Shown: positions 1 to 7,367 of the stretch, in pieces | How positions within the stretch are numbered: position 1 is the stretch's first letter | How the letters are laid out: every line of letters begins with the position of its first letter | NCBI GenBank assembly: GCA_900543345.1 | Contig: UQRJ01000030.1 | Location: 1-16,928 of the forward strand | Reading direction: 5' to 3' | Origin: an uncultured Sporolactobacillus sp. | GTDB taxonomy: Bacteria; Bacillota; Bacilli; Bacillales; Sporolactobacillaceae | DNA length: 16,928 nt | Translations under genes and position numbers: made by a program | The notes under the pieces: model-generated | The model's database searches: none | What the model was told of the DNA's origin: nothing | The model's input: only the letters and a program-made list of their open reading frames with translations

Positions 1-31
1 GTCGGCAGCGTCAGATGTGTATAAGAGACAG
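1..31. other. Residual Nextera read-1 adapter (artefact)
   Basis: The first 31 bases match the 3' part of the Illumina Nextera read-1 transposon adapter and end in the 19-bp Tn5 mosaic end (AGATGTGTATAAGAGACAG). This is library-preparation sequence, not genome. The oppA reading frame runs into it without a stop, so the true C-terminus of OppA is not in this contig. Confidence 0.97.
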
Positions 32-1544
32 TCTCTGTGCTTGTGTAACGCGTTAAGTTATTCTGACTGTGTCTGCCAAATTGATCGGTCGGATCAATGT
101 TTGTGGCATAATAGGTTAAATAGATATCGATATCCTTATCATCATTTCCCAGTCGATCATAGAAACTATTGAAATCTATTAACCGGTTATTTGTCAGTTT
201 GACATGAAGCCCGACACTCTTCCAGTTCTGAATATAGTATTTCGTCAAGGCTTCTTGACCGCTGGCTGCTAATTGAATCACTAACTTCTTGCCGCTCGGA
301 TCTTCGCGATAACCGTCTTTATCGCGATCCTTGTAGCCGGCCTTATCAAGAATCTGCTTTGCTTTCTTCGGATTGTAAGTATATCCTTTCAGCGAACTAT
401 CATGGTACTCTTTATAACCCGGGGCAATATAGCTGGTCGCCGGTACCCTTAGTCCTTTAAATAATTTTTGACTGACTTCCTTGTTATTGAGTGCATAACC
501 CATCGCCCGGCGAAGATGGACATCAGCCATTTTCGCTTTGGGATTCGTGACATTCTCGCCCTTTTGCTTATCAAAATGGCCCAATTTAAACGCCAGATCA
601 AAATGAGATACTTCCGGCATGGCGACGATTTTCACATTTGATGGAATGGTTTTTGGATTATAATCCTCCATCGCATAATCAATCAGGTCAACTTCGCCGT
701 TTTTTAACTTTTGCTTGGCAATTTTGGGATTCACGATACTTGCATACACTTTTTTCAGTTTTGGCTTGCCGGCAAAATAATCATCATTTCGCACAAATGT
801 TACCGATTCCCCGGCAACTATTGATTGAATTTTAAACGGGCCATAGCCAACGGGATGTTTACGCACCGGTGCCGAAGAGGCCATTTTAGATACGGGAATA
901 CCCTTAAATGCCGACTTTTCCAGCGGATAACTCAATAAATCTGTTTTTACATTCGGATCAGCCTTATCGAACGTGATCTGTACCGTTTTGTCGTTGATTT
1001 TTTTCAGCCCAGAAATGGTCTTTGCCTTACCAGCATGGTAAGCCGCCATTCCTTTAATCGACTCATCCACGGATGTATACGCATAACCCTGATAATCTTT
1101 ATGGCCAATTGCCTCAAAAGCAAAGATATAGTCATCTGAGGTGACCGGCTTGCCATCCGTCCAATTGAGCTGCTTATTCAGTTTCACCGTGATCGTCTTG
1201 TAATCTTTAGAATAACTAACATTTGCCGCTCCGCCGTTGACAATTTCATTATCTTTAGTTTTCTTGAAGAGGCTTGGGTAGAAAAAGTTAATAAAGGGTT
1301 GATCGATATTGTCCACTGAAAAAATTGGATTAAAAATCCCCTTGAAGGGTGTGTCTGTGCCAACGCCATAATATAACGTACCGTCTTTGATCGCTTTCTT
1401 CCCGTTGGTCACCGTTTCGGGAATCTTCTGATTTTCCTTTTCCGTATTGACATGTGTAGTCGCGTTTTGTCCGCCGCAGGCCGACAAAACTAAGAGTAAG
1501 ACTAACAATCCGGAAAGCAGGCTTGCCCATCTTTTCTTTTTCAT
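32..1544 (-). CDS. oppA: Oligopeptide-binding lipoprotein OppA (C-terminally truncated)
   Basis: Extracellular solute-binding protein (SBP_bac_5 family) that captures peptides and delivers them to the OppBC channel. The frame is open from an ATG at 1544 to the contig edge, about 504 codons; family members are usually about 540-600 residues, so the C-terminus is missing. The N-terminus is a lipoprotein signal: basic MKKKR, a leucine-rich stretch, then lipobox LSAC with Cys23 as the predicted lipidated residue. Family-like stretches include LNWTDGKPVTSDDYIFAFE, PVGYGPFKI and TSYIAPGYKEY. A strong RBS (AGGGGGGA) lies just upstream. It is the last gene of a D-F-B-C-A operon, 20 nt after oppC. The order matches the classic lactococcal opp layout. 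Substrate cannot be read from sequence; the SAM riboswitch in front of the operon suggests methionine-rich peptides or a related sulfur compound (inference). Confidence 0.9.
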
Positions 1545-1564
1545 TAAATCATTCCCCCCTATTT

Positions 1565-2464
1565 CTATAGTCTTTGATTGGCGTTGGCAGCGCGTTTCAG
1601 CGCCTGACCGACAAAATTAATGCTAAGCATCAGCATCAAAATCGTCAGACATGCCGGCAACCACATCCACCAGTAATGCTGAATAATCTCCGGATCATTG
1701 GCATTGTTGACCAGCGTGCCCAGACTCGGTGTATCGGCCGGAAGTCCGAACCCCAAATAGCTGAGCCCGGTTTCAATCCCAATATTGCCCGCCAGCGTTA
1801 ACGTAAGATTAACAATAATAATGGAACTTAAATTGGGTAGAATTTGAAAAAGCATCACCTCCCATCCGGGCGCGCCGGTTAGCAGCGAGGCACTGACGTA
1901 ATCTTTTTGCCGCTCACCCAATGTCTTGGCACGAATCAATCGTGCCTTACCGATCCAAAGGAAACCGCTCATCACGAGGACAAAAGTCATAATGTTATAA
2001 TTCGGGACAATCGTCACGAAGACAATGATCAGCATCAGCATCGGCAAGATATACACGAAATCGACAAAACGCATCATCAGGTTATCGATCCAACCGCCGT
2101 AAAAGCCCGCGGTCAGACCCATAACAATCCCAATGACTGCTGAAATGACCGTGATCAGAAACCCTATGGTAAATGAGTTCCGCGCTCCGAGTATCAGTTG
2201 TCCGAACACGTCGCGCCCACTTGTATCTGTTCCGAGCCAATGCGCCGCACTGGGCGGTGTCTGCAAGGCCGTCAGGTCGACACGCGTCGCTGTGTCGCGG
2301 GTGATGACAAACGTCGATGAATAAATGACTGCTAAGAAAACAACTAAAAAAATGAGCGAAATCAAGGCCAGCTTATCGCGATAGATTTCATTGGCTACAA
2401 TGCCTAATGTTGAGGGCGTCTTCATTTGGCTGTCAGGTACTGATTTTTCGATTGGATTTGCCAT
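1565..2464 (-). CDS. oppC: Oligopeptide ABC transporter permease OppC
   Basis: Inner-membrane permease of a Dpp/Opp-type peptide importer, 299 residues, which pairs with OppB to form the channel. A short cytoplasmic N-terminus is followed by a first TM helix (about residues 32-52, LALISLIFLVVFLAVIYSS), the family signature HWLGTDTSGRDVFGQLILGAR, and a core of about five further TM helices. The EAA-type coupling loop (VSASLLTGAPGWEVMLFQILPN) docks onto the ATPases. The motif LSYLGFGLPADTPSLGTL is typical of OppC. The ATG at 2464 is chosen because GGAGG (2473-2477) sits 8 nt upstream; an in-frame GTG at 2473 overlaps that RBS and is unlikely. It lies 13 nt after oppB and 20 nt before oppA, so translational coupling within one transcript is likely. 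Confidence 0.93.
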   Translation of the reverse strand: MANPIEKSVPDSQMKTPSTLGIVANEIYRDKLALISLIFLVVFLAVIYSSTFVITRDTATRVDLTALQTPPSAAHWLGTDTSGRDVFGQLILGARNSFTIGFLITVISAVIGIVMGLTAGFYGGWIDNLMMRFVDFVYILPMLMLIIVFVTIVPNYNIMTFVLVMSGFLWIGKARLIRAKTLGERQKDYVSASLLTGAPGWEVMLFQILPNLSSIIIVNLTLTLAGNIGIETGLSYLGFGLPADTPSLGTLVNNANDPEIIQHYWWMWLPACLTILMLMLSINFVGQALKRAANANQRL

Positions 2465-2477
2465 GATGAGCACCTCC

Positions 2478-3446
2478 TTACTTGATACGGATTCGCGGAT
2501 CGACCCAACTCAGGATCAGATCGGATAGAATTGTCCCCAGCAGTGTCAATGCGCCGGAAATCATTAATAACCCTGTTACTACCGAAAAATCGCGACTATT
2601 TATCGAAGAAATAAAGAGTTGCCCGATTCCCGGATAGCCGAATATCTGCTCAATAAAAATATCACCTGCTAAAACACCGGTAATGTCTAACCCAAGAAAA
2701 GCCGCAATCGGCAAAAAAGCGTTGCGCAAAATATGCCGCCGATAAATTTTTGACTCTGAAATGCCCTTTGAACGTGCAAGCTTGACAAAATCCGATCGCT
2801 TATGATCAATGACTTCACTCCGTAAAAATTGCACAATGGTCGTCGTCTGCAATAAAGAAACTGTAATCGTTGGTAAAACAAGATGATAAAATTTACTAAT
2901 GTAAAAGGCAAACGTTCCGGGCGCAACATCCGGAGCAACACTGCCGGATGTCGGAAACCAATGAATCCAGAAACCAAAAACAAACAGCATCAATAAGGCA
3001 AATACAAAGGATGGAATAGCGTAGGTAACATAGCTATACGTCGTTATTGTCCGATCGGCCAATGTATCTTCATAGCGACCGCTAATGACCCCCAGCGGTA
3101 TGGCAATGAAGTAAGTCAACAACAACGAAGCAAGACCCAGCCAGAAAGTATTGACAATCCGGCTGCCAATGATGCTCGTTACCGCTACTTTGTGTAAGTA
3201 GGATTGTCCCAGATCACCCTGAATCAGATTGCCGAGCCAATGAAAGTACTGAACATACCACGGGTCGAACAATCCTAATTTTTCACGCAAGGCATGGACG
3301 GTTTCCGCAGACAGGCTTGGATTTTCCTGAATGGCACCGGTCAAAGCATCACCCGGCATCATCTTTGCCAAAATAAAAATCAAGATGCTTAATATGAATA
3401 ACTGTGAAATACTTAATGCAATGCGTCTGAGAAGAAATGTCCTCAT
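2478..3446 (-). CDS. oppB: Oligopeptide ABC transporter permease OppB
   Basis: 322-residue membrane permease of the peptide importer, BPD_transp_1 family. It has an N-terminal TM helix (about 8-28), the MMPGD motif at 29-33 typical of OppB/DppB, a periplasmic-side segment with EKLGLFDPWYVQYFHWLGN, then about five more TM helices. The cytoplasmic EAA loop lies near 222-246 (LARSKGISESKIYRRHILRNAFLP spans it), and the C-terminal signature IFGYPGIGQLF follows at about 268-278. The length is normal for the family. The start ATG at 3446 has AGGAG 8 nt upstream. It lies 23 nt after oppF and 13 nt before oppC. Together with OppC it forms the heterodimeric translocation pore. Confidence 0.94.
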   Translation of the reverse strand: MRTFLLRRIALSISQLFILSILIFILAKMMPGDALTGAIQENPSLSAETVHALREKLGLFDPWYVQYFHWLGNLIQGDLGQSYLHKVAVTSIIGSRIVNTFWLGLASLLLTYFIAIPLGVISGRYEDTLADRTITTYSYVTYAIPSFVFALLMLFVFGFWIHWFPTSGSVAPDVAPGTFAFYISKFYHLVLPTITVSLLQTTTIVQFLRSEVIDHKRSDFVKLARSKGISESKIYRRHILRNAFLPIAAFLGLDITGVLAGDIFIEQIFGYPGIGQLFISSINSRDFSVVTGLLMISGALTLLGTILSDLILSWVDPRIRIK

Positions 3447-3469
3447 ATGTATCTTTCTCCTGTTCTAAA

Positions 3470-4387
3470 TTATGGTGCCGAGACGTAATGATGGTTGTTT
3501 ATTTTTTTCAACGGAAACGGTTTGCCTGCACTATCAACCAATGAGTGAATGGTATGTTCAAATCTCTTCTCGATTTGCATTCGTTGTTTCTCGGCTTCGT
3601 CGCGCCCAACCGGGGATAATGCCGGAATTGAAGCAATCAGGCGCTTGGTATAGATATGTTGCGGGTGAGTGAAAATAGCGTCGTTCGTCCCCAACTCAAC
3701 TAGTCTTCCTCGATACATAATGCCGACTTTATCGGAGATGTAGCGGACAACGCCAAGATCATGGCTAATAAAAACATAAGACAGATGGAAGGCTTGTTGA
3801 ATTTTCTTCATAAAGTTAATCACCTGTGCCTGCACAGATAAGTCCAGTGCGGACACGGGTTCGTCTGCAACAATAACTTTAGGCCTCACGATGAGTGAAC
3901 GAGCAATTCCGATTCGCTGACGCTGCCCGCCGGAGAATTCAAATGGGTATTTATTCAGCGTATCCGTACTCATACCCAACTGACGAATCATTGTCTCAGC
4001 CTTCGCCCATTTTTCCTGTCGACTCATGCCTTTTATTCCCTTTAATGGTTCCGTAACGATGCTGATCACCCGTTTTTTCGGATTTAAGGAACTGTACGGG
4101 TCTTGGAAAATCATCTGAATGCGCTGATTTTTCTTACGTTTAGCTTTGTTGGTGACATCGACGCCATTATAAAATATCTTCCCTGCCGTGACTTTATTCA
4201 ATCCGACGATTGCCCGGCCGGTAGATGACTTGCCGGACCCGGATTCACCGACCAACGCAAAAGTCTGCCCCTCTTTTACGGTAAAGCTGATATCATCAAC
4301 GGCTTTGACATATTGTCTGCTTTTAAATAGCGAGCCTGATTTGACTGGATAATAGATCTTCAAGTGATCAACTTTTAAGATAGTCAT
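3470..4387 (-). CDS. oppF: Oligopeptide ABC transporter ATPase OppF
   Basis: 305-residue ATP-binding subunit that energises peptide uptake as a heterodimer with OppD. Walker A is GESGSGKS (47-54), Q-loop FQDP (about 94-97), signature FSGGQRQR (151-158), Walker B VIVADE (171-176) and H-loop histidine 209. The C-terminal extension after about 240 (HPQHIYTKRL) matches the oligopeptide/dipeptide ABC C-terminal region, but it contains no cysteines, so it lacks the Cys motif that many OppD/DppF proteins carry there. The longest open frame starts at 4486, but the ATG at 4387 is preferred. It begins with typical ILKVDHLKIYYPV, has GGAGGG 11 nt upstream and overlaps the end of oppD by 20 nt, a common arrangement for coupled translation. 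Confidence 0.93.
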   Translation of the reverse strand: MTILKVDHLKIYYPVKSGSLFKSRQYVKAVDDISFTVKEGQTFALVGESGSGKSSTGRAIVGLNKVTAGKIFYNGVDVTNKAKRKKNQRIQMIFQDPYSSLNPKKRVISIVTEPLKGIKGMSRQEKWAKAETMIRQLGMSTDTLNKYPFEFSGGQRQRIGIARSLIVRPKVIVADEPVSALDLSVQAQVINFMKKIQQAFHLSYVFISHDLGVVRYISDKVGIMYRGRLVELGTNDAIFTHPQHIYTKRLIASIPALSPVGRDEAEKQRMQIEKRFEHTIHSLVDSAGKPFPLKKINNHHYVSAP

Positions 4388-5396
4388 GATGAGCCGTTCC
4401 CTCCGTTTTGAAATGAAAATACTTCCAACAGGTGCAGCGAACCCAATGGTCTGGAGCCACTTCATGGAGGTGGGGAACCTGCTCATGGCACTGCTCGGCG
4501 ATCCACGGAATGCGTTTGCTAAATCGGCAACCGGTTCGCGGGATATCTTTTAATGCCGGGACGCTGCCTTCGATGATGTTTAAAGGTTTACCGGATTCCT
4601 GCACACCCGGTACGGAATTAAATAATAACCGCGTATACGGATGTTTCGGGTGGGTAAAAAGTTCTTCCACCGATGCCAGCTCGACGATTTCTCCGGCATA
4701 CATGACGGCGACGCGATCTGCTAATTGGGCCACCACACCCAAGTCATGAGTAATTAACAGAATGCTGCTATGCGATTGCTTTTTAATTTTGCGCAGCAGG
4801 CTGAGCACCTGCGCCTGGATTGTCACATCGAGCGCCGTTGTCGGTTCGTCGGCAATGATCAATTTGGGCTGATTAATGATGGCAATAGCGATAATCACCC
4901 GCTGCCGCTGCCCACCCGACAATTGATGCGGATACCGATCATAGATCCTCTGTGCATGATCGATGCCCAGCGACGTCAATAATTTCAAGACATTGTCTTT
5001 TTTTTCTTTCTCACCGCGAGATGTATCCCAATCGAGATTTTCCTCAATCTGCCTGCCAACCGTCATTAATGGATTTAATGAACTTAACGGATCTTGAAAA
5101 ATGTAACCGATTTGTTTTCCTCTGATCTGATTGAGCTCCACCGTACCCATGTCTACGATATTTTTTTGATCCCAGAGGATACCTCCACTTACCCGAGTAT
5201 GTTTTTGTTCGTGAAGTCCAACAATCGATAAGGCTAACGCACTCTTTCCACATCCCGACTCGCCAACAATGGCCAACGTTTCATTGGGTTCGACATTCAA
5301 GGACAAGTGGTCTACCGCAGGATAGAAAGCTTCTCCTATTTGAAAAGCAACTGTCAAGTTTTGAATTTTAAGAAGCGAACGATTTATTGATTTCAT
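4368..5396 (-). CDS. oppD: Oligopeptide ABC transporter ATPase OppD
   Basis: 342-residue ATP-binding subunit, first gene of the opp operon. Walker A GESGCGKS (45-52), Q-loop FQDP (100-103), signature LSGGQRQR (159-166), Walker B LIIADE (179-184) and H-loop His217 are intact. The C-terminal oligopeptide-transporter extension carries Cys290, Cys303, Cys321 and Cys323, but the usual second cysteine (the RCP of GCxFxxRCP) is Ile296 here. In related proteins four cysteines in this region bind a 4Fe-4S cluster, so this protein may bind it differently or not at all. The start ATG at 5396 is chosen because the purine-rich GAGAAGAGAG lies about 8 nt upstream; in-frame ATGs at 5402 and 5423 are poorly placed relative to it. 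The SAM riboswitch and its terminator lie about 95 nt upstream. Confidence 0.93.
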   Translation of the reverse strand: MKSINRSLLKIQNLTVAFQIGEAFYPAVDHLSLNVEPNETLAIVGESGCGKSALALSIVGLHEQKHTRVSGGILWDQKNIVDMGTVELNQIRGKQIGYIFQDPLSSLNPLMTVGRQIEENLDWDTSRGEKEKKDNVLKLLTSLGIDHAQRIYDRYPHQLSGGQRQRVIIAIAIINQPKLIIADEPTTALDVTIQAQVLSLLRKIKKQSHSSILLITHDLGVVAQLADRVAVMYAGEIVELASVEELFTHPKHPYTRLLFNSVPGVQESGKPLNIIEGSVPALKDIPRTGCRFSKRIPWIAEQCHEQVPHLHEVAPDHWVRCTCWKYFHFKTEGTAHHDYLKS

Positions 5397-5490
5397 ATTC
5401 ATATCTCTCTTCTCAATAAACATTATTAGTACAATGTGTATAGTGGGTATTAACGAGTAAACCAACTGCTGCAGCTCGCCGCTCGCAATG

Positions 5491-5520
5491 AAAAAACTCT
5501 CAGCAAATAAGCTAAGAGTT
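5491..5520 (-). terminator. Intrinsic terminator of the SAM riboswitch
   Basis: On the minus strand a 10-bp stem (AACTCTTAGC with GCTGAGAGTT, one G-U pair) and a 6-nt TTATTT loop are followed directly by a T run. It sits between the riboswitch aptamer and oppD. Its left arm and loop overlap a segment (5503-5512) that can instead pair with the 3' side of aptamer helix P1, giving a mutually exclusive antiterminator. SAM binding should favour this terminator and switch the opp operon off. Confidence 0.9.
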
Positions 5521-5535
5521 AGTTATCTTTACGTC

Positions 5536-5640
5536 GCTTATCTGCCAGCACGATTGGCTGCAGGATTTGGCACAGTATTCAAACGAATCTGTTGCCGAAG
5601 CTTCATTGGGCCCGCCCCTCCACTTCTCTCGATAAGAAAG
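5536..5640 (-). ncRNA. SAM-I (S-box) riboswitch aptamer upstream of opp operon
   Basis: Read on the minus strand, the segment starts with CTTATCGAGAG and continues with GTGGAGGG, GGGCCCAATGAAG, CGGCAAC, GTGCCAAATCCTGCAG and finally CTGGCAGATAAG. These match, in order, the conserved blocks of the S-box: P1 5' strand, kink-turn GGAGGG, GGCCC..ATGAA, CGGCAAC, GCyAAnTCCTGCAG, and P1 3' strand. P1 is the 6-bp pair CTTATC (5631-5636) with GATAAG (5537-5542). The aptamer is about 100 nt, normal for this class. SAM-I riboswitches of Bacillota act by transcription termination, and an overlapping terminator and antiterminator follow here. The expected logic is that the opp operon is expressed when SAM is scarce. 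I identified it by recognising the consensus, without a covariance-model search. Confidence 0.93.
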
Positions 5641-5673
5641 TTTTACTCTATTAACTTTTAACACATCGAAGTC

Positions 5674-5702
5674 ATTGTAGAATAAAATTCGGATAACGTC
5701 AA
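5674..5702 (-). promoter_or_regulatory. Sigma-A-type promoter of the opp operon
   Basis: On the minus strand, TTGACG (5697-5702, one mismatch to TTGACA) and TACAAT (5674-5679, one mismatch to TATAAT) are separated by exactly 17 nt. Transcription would start near 5665, about 25-30 nt before the first conserved base of the riboswitch, exactly where a leader promoter is expected. Confidence 0.8.
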
Positions 5703-5767
5703 TAAAAATAAATAATTTGAATGTTGTTTAAATACATGCTGAAACAATAAATTGTGCAAAGGTATCT

Positions 5768-5813
5768 AAAAAAGGGTATAAAGTTTATCAACTCCGCAGC
5801 AATTTTATATCCC
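5768..5813 (-). terminator. Candidate terminator of the LysM-GH18 gene
   Basis: Just after the stop of the LysM-GH18 gene, minus-strand GGG-A-TATAAA pairs with TTTATACCC (9 bp with one bulged A), enclosing a loop of about 21 nt, and is followed by six T. The large loop and A/T-rich stem make it weaker than the other terminators, but position and T tract fit. It also insulates the downstream opp promoter from readthrough. Confidence 0.55.
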
Positions 5814-5820
5814 CATCAGT

Positions 5821-7080
5821 TTACACTTTGCGGATCTGCAGGAAGCGGGTAAAGATCCACGGATACGGTGCCATTGGAAAATTAATCTGCCACGTGCCGA
5901 TACCGCCGAGCTGCCGGTCGTAAACGATTTCTGTTTTGGCGATCAGACTGCGCACGTCTTCGAACCAAACGACGTGATTGCGTCCGAGATCGTCGGTATA
6001 GTAAAAATAGGCCGATTGATCTGCCTCGGAGAAGTTGATCGGCACTTGCTCGGCCATGGCCAGGTTGACGGCTGCCGAGTAAGTAATCGCCCGGCCCGGT
6101 GTCGCACCCGAATAAGGAATGATCCAATCATAACCATAAAAGGGCGTACCGAGAATAATTTTATCCGCATCCATTAGACCCGCCGCATAGTTAACGGTTG
6201 CCCGGACATCGGCAATCGGCGCGGTGGCTCCGGGTTCGCTGCCGGCGTGGTGCCAATCGTAAGCCATGATGAAAAACTGATCGACGATCGCCCCGATCGC
6301 TTCGTAATCATAACCGCGCACCCACGGCACCGCATCGCTCGTTTTCGCCGGCACCGCAATACTCAGATTCAGTCCCGCCGCCTGCGTCCGCGTCCGCAGC
6401 GCCTGCAGAAAAGTAACGAACGCCTGACGATCGGCCGGCTGCACACCTTCGAAGTCGATCGTCACACCGCCGTAGCCGCGCGAAGTGGCCGCCGCAATGA
6501 TGTTGTCGATCAAATGGGCCTGCACATCGGGCGTATTCAGCACGCGGCGAACCAGTTCGGAATTGAAGCCCGCCTCAGTCAGATTAGTCACTGTCAAAAG
6601 TGGCGTCACCCGTCCCTGCCAGGCGGCAATCACCGCTGCGTTATCGTTGATCGGGCTCAGATCGCCGTTCCAGTTAAAGTGCGTCTCGAACAGACCGATG
6701 TAGGTTAAGTACGGTGCATTGTCGGCAATCACCGATTGATCAAGCGCCGGCGTCCGCAGCTGCGAGAAACTGAAGTGCGAGGCGACGTGTCGGTCGACAG
6801 ACGGGAGATTCAGCCGCATCCCCGGCTGCAGATTTTCCGGACGCACACCCGGGTTAGCCTGCAGCAAATCGTTTAACGGGACATGCACGGCGCGGGCAAT
6901 TGACCAAAAACTGTCTCCCGACTGCACCGTATAGACATCGCTTGGCACAAGCAATGCCTGGCCGACGACTATGTTGGTCGCCGTCAGGCCGTTGACTGCC
7001 TGCAGCGTCTCCATTGACACCCCGAGATTCCGACCGATGCCGAACAACGAATCGCCGGATTTAACCACGTAGACAAACAT
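5821..7080 (-). CDS. sleL: LysM-GH18 spore cortex glycosidase (SleL/YaaH type)
   Basis: 419 residues: LysM 1 (about 2-47, YVVKSGDSLFGIGRNLGV), LysM 2 (about 49-94, YTVQSGDSFWSIARAVHV) and a GH18 barrel (about 115-419). The catalytic region reads GGVTIDFEG with Glu211 as the acid and Asp209 next to it. MAYDW (272-276) and GTPFYGYDW (311-319) are further GH18 core motifs. There is no signal peptide. Length and architecture match SleL/YaaH, N-acetylglucosaminidases that act on muramic-lactam cortex peptidoglycan during spore germination. The strict GH18 pattern DxxDxDxE is degraded: positions 204 and 207 are Gly and Thr. The start at 7080 has a GGGTGG-type RBS. It is divergent from the mtnE-like gene; a CATAnnnTA motif lies 33 nt upstream. 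It could also be another LysM-GH18 paralogue with a spore-coat or vegetative role. Confidence 0.87.
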   Translation of the reverse strand: MFVYVVKSGDSLFGIGRNLGVSMETLQAVNGLTATNIVVGQALLVPSDVYTVQSGDSFWSIARAVHVPLNDLLQANPGVRPENLQPGMRLNLPSVDRHVASHFSFSQLRTPALDQSVIADNAPYLTYIGLFETHFNWNGDLSPINDNAAVIAAWQGRVTPLLTVTNLTEAGFNSELVRRVLNTPDVQAHLIDNIIAAATSRGYGGVTIDFEGVQPADRQAFVTFLQALRTRTQAAGLNLSIAVPAKTSDAVPWVRGYDYEAIGAIVDQFFIMAYDWHHAGSEPGATAPIADVRATVNYAAGLMDADKIILGTPFYGYDWIIPYSGATPGRAITYSAAVNLAMAEQVPINFSEADQSAYFYYTDDLGRNHVVWFEDVRSLIAKTEIVYDRQLGGIGTWQINFPMAPYPWIFTRFLQIRKV

Positions 7081-7367
7081 CGTTCCACCCTCTCTCGATA
7101 GGCATTTCTCCTATAGCCTATGCCAGCGGGCGAAAAATGTGCCGCGCGACAAAGCGGTTAATGAAGGACCCGGCCCAGCGCCGGGAAGAGTCAGCGGGGA
7201 CGCAGCCAACGAAGGGAAATAATTGGTCATCCTCCCAGACTAACGAATGGATTCCACCGGGGCGGATGCGGATTTTTTTATCGCGAAAGTCGCCCGAGCA
7301 ACATAAGCTAATCACGCAAGATACATGGGCGAGGGCATTGATACGCGCCCGGATTGGAGGCATGATG
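7081..7367. other. Divergent intergenic region with hairpins, no recognised riboswitch
   Basis: The spacer between the LysM-GH18 and mtnE-like genes is 287 nt. It holds a GC hairpin at 7169-7185 (CCCGGC with GCCGGG, loop CCAGC) and a longer one at 7260-7295 (GGGCG with CGCCC, inner GCGgAT with ATCGC, T-rich loop). I looked for S-box and T-box consensus blocks because mtnE is an S-box gene in B. subtilis, and found neither. The frame in front of mtnE stays open here, but it reads as unconserved sequence and is best treated as leader. Confidence 0.5.
7114..7122 (-). promoter_or_regulatory. Possible sporulation-sigma -10 element (CATAGGCTA)
   Basis: CATAGGCTA on the minus strand lies 33 nt before the LysM-GH18 start codon. 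It fits CATAnnnTA, the -10 pattern of sigma-K promoters (sigma-E is similar). An AC dinucleotide lies 16 nt upstream of it, close to the sigma-K -35 pattern. A nearly identical CATATGCTA precedes the Hsp20 gene at the same distance. The motif is short, so chance is possible. Confidence 0.35.

Noticed and set aside
7140..7300. T-box or S-box leader before the mtnE-like gene
   Set aside because: None of the conserved T-box blocks (GGTGGnACCGCG) or S-box blocks (GGAGGG, ATGAA, GGCAAC) can be found.
7137..7367. N-terminal extension of the mtnE-like protein by 77 residues
   Set aside because: The frame is open, but the translated sequence is not aminotransferase-like, has no RBS at its start, and a strong GGAGG stands directly before ATG 7368, which gives normal family length.
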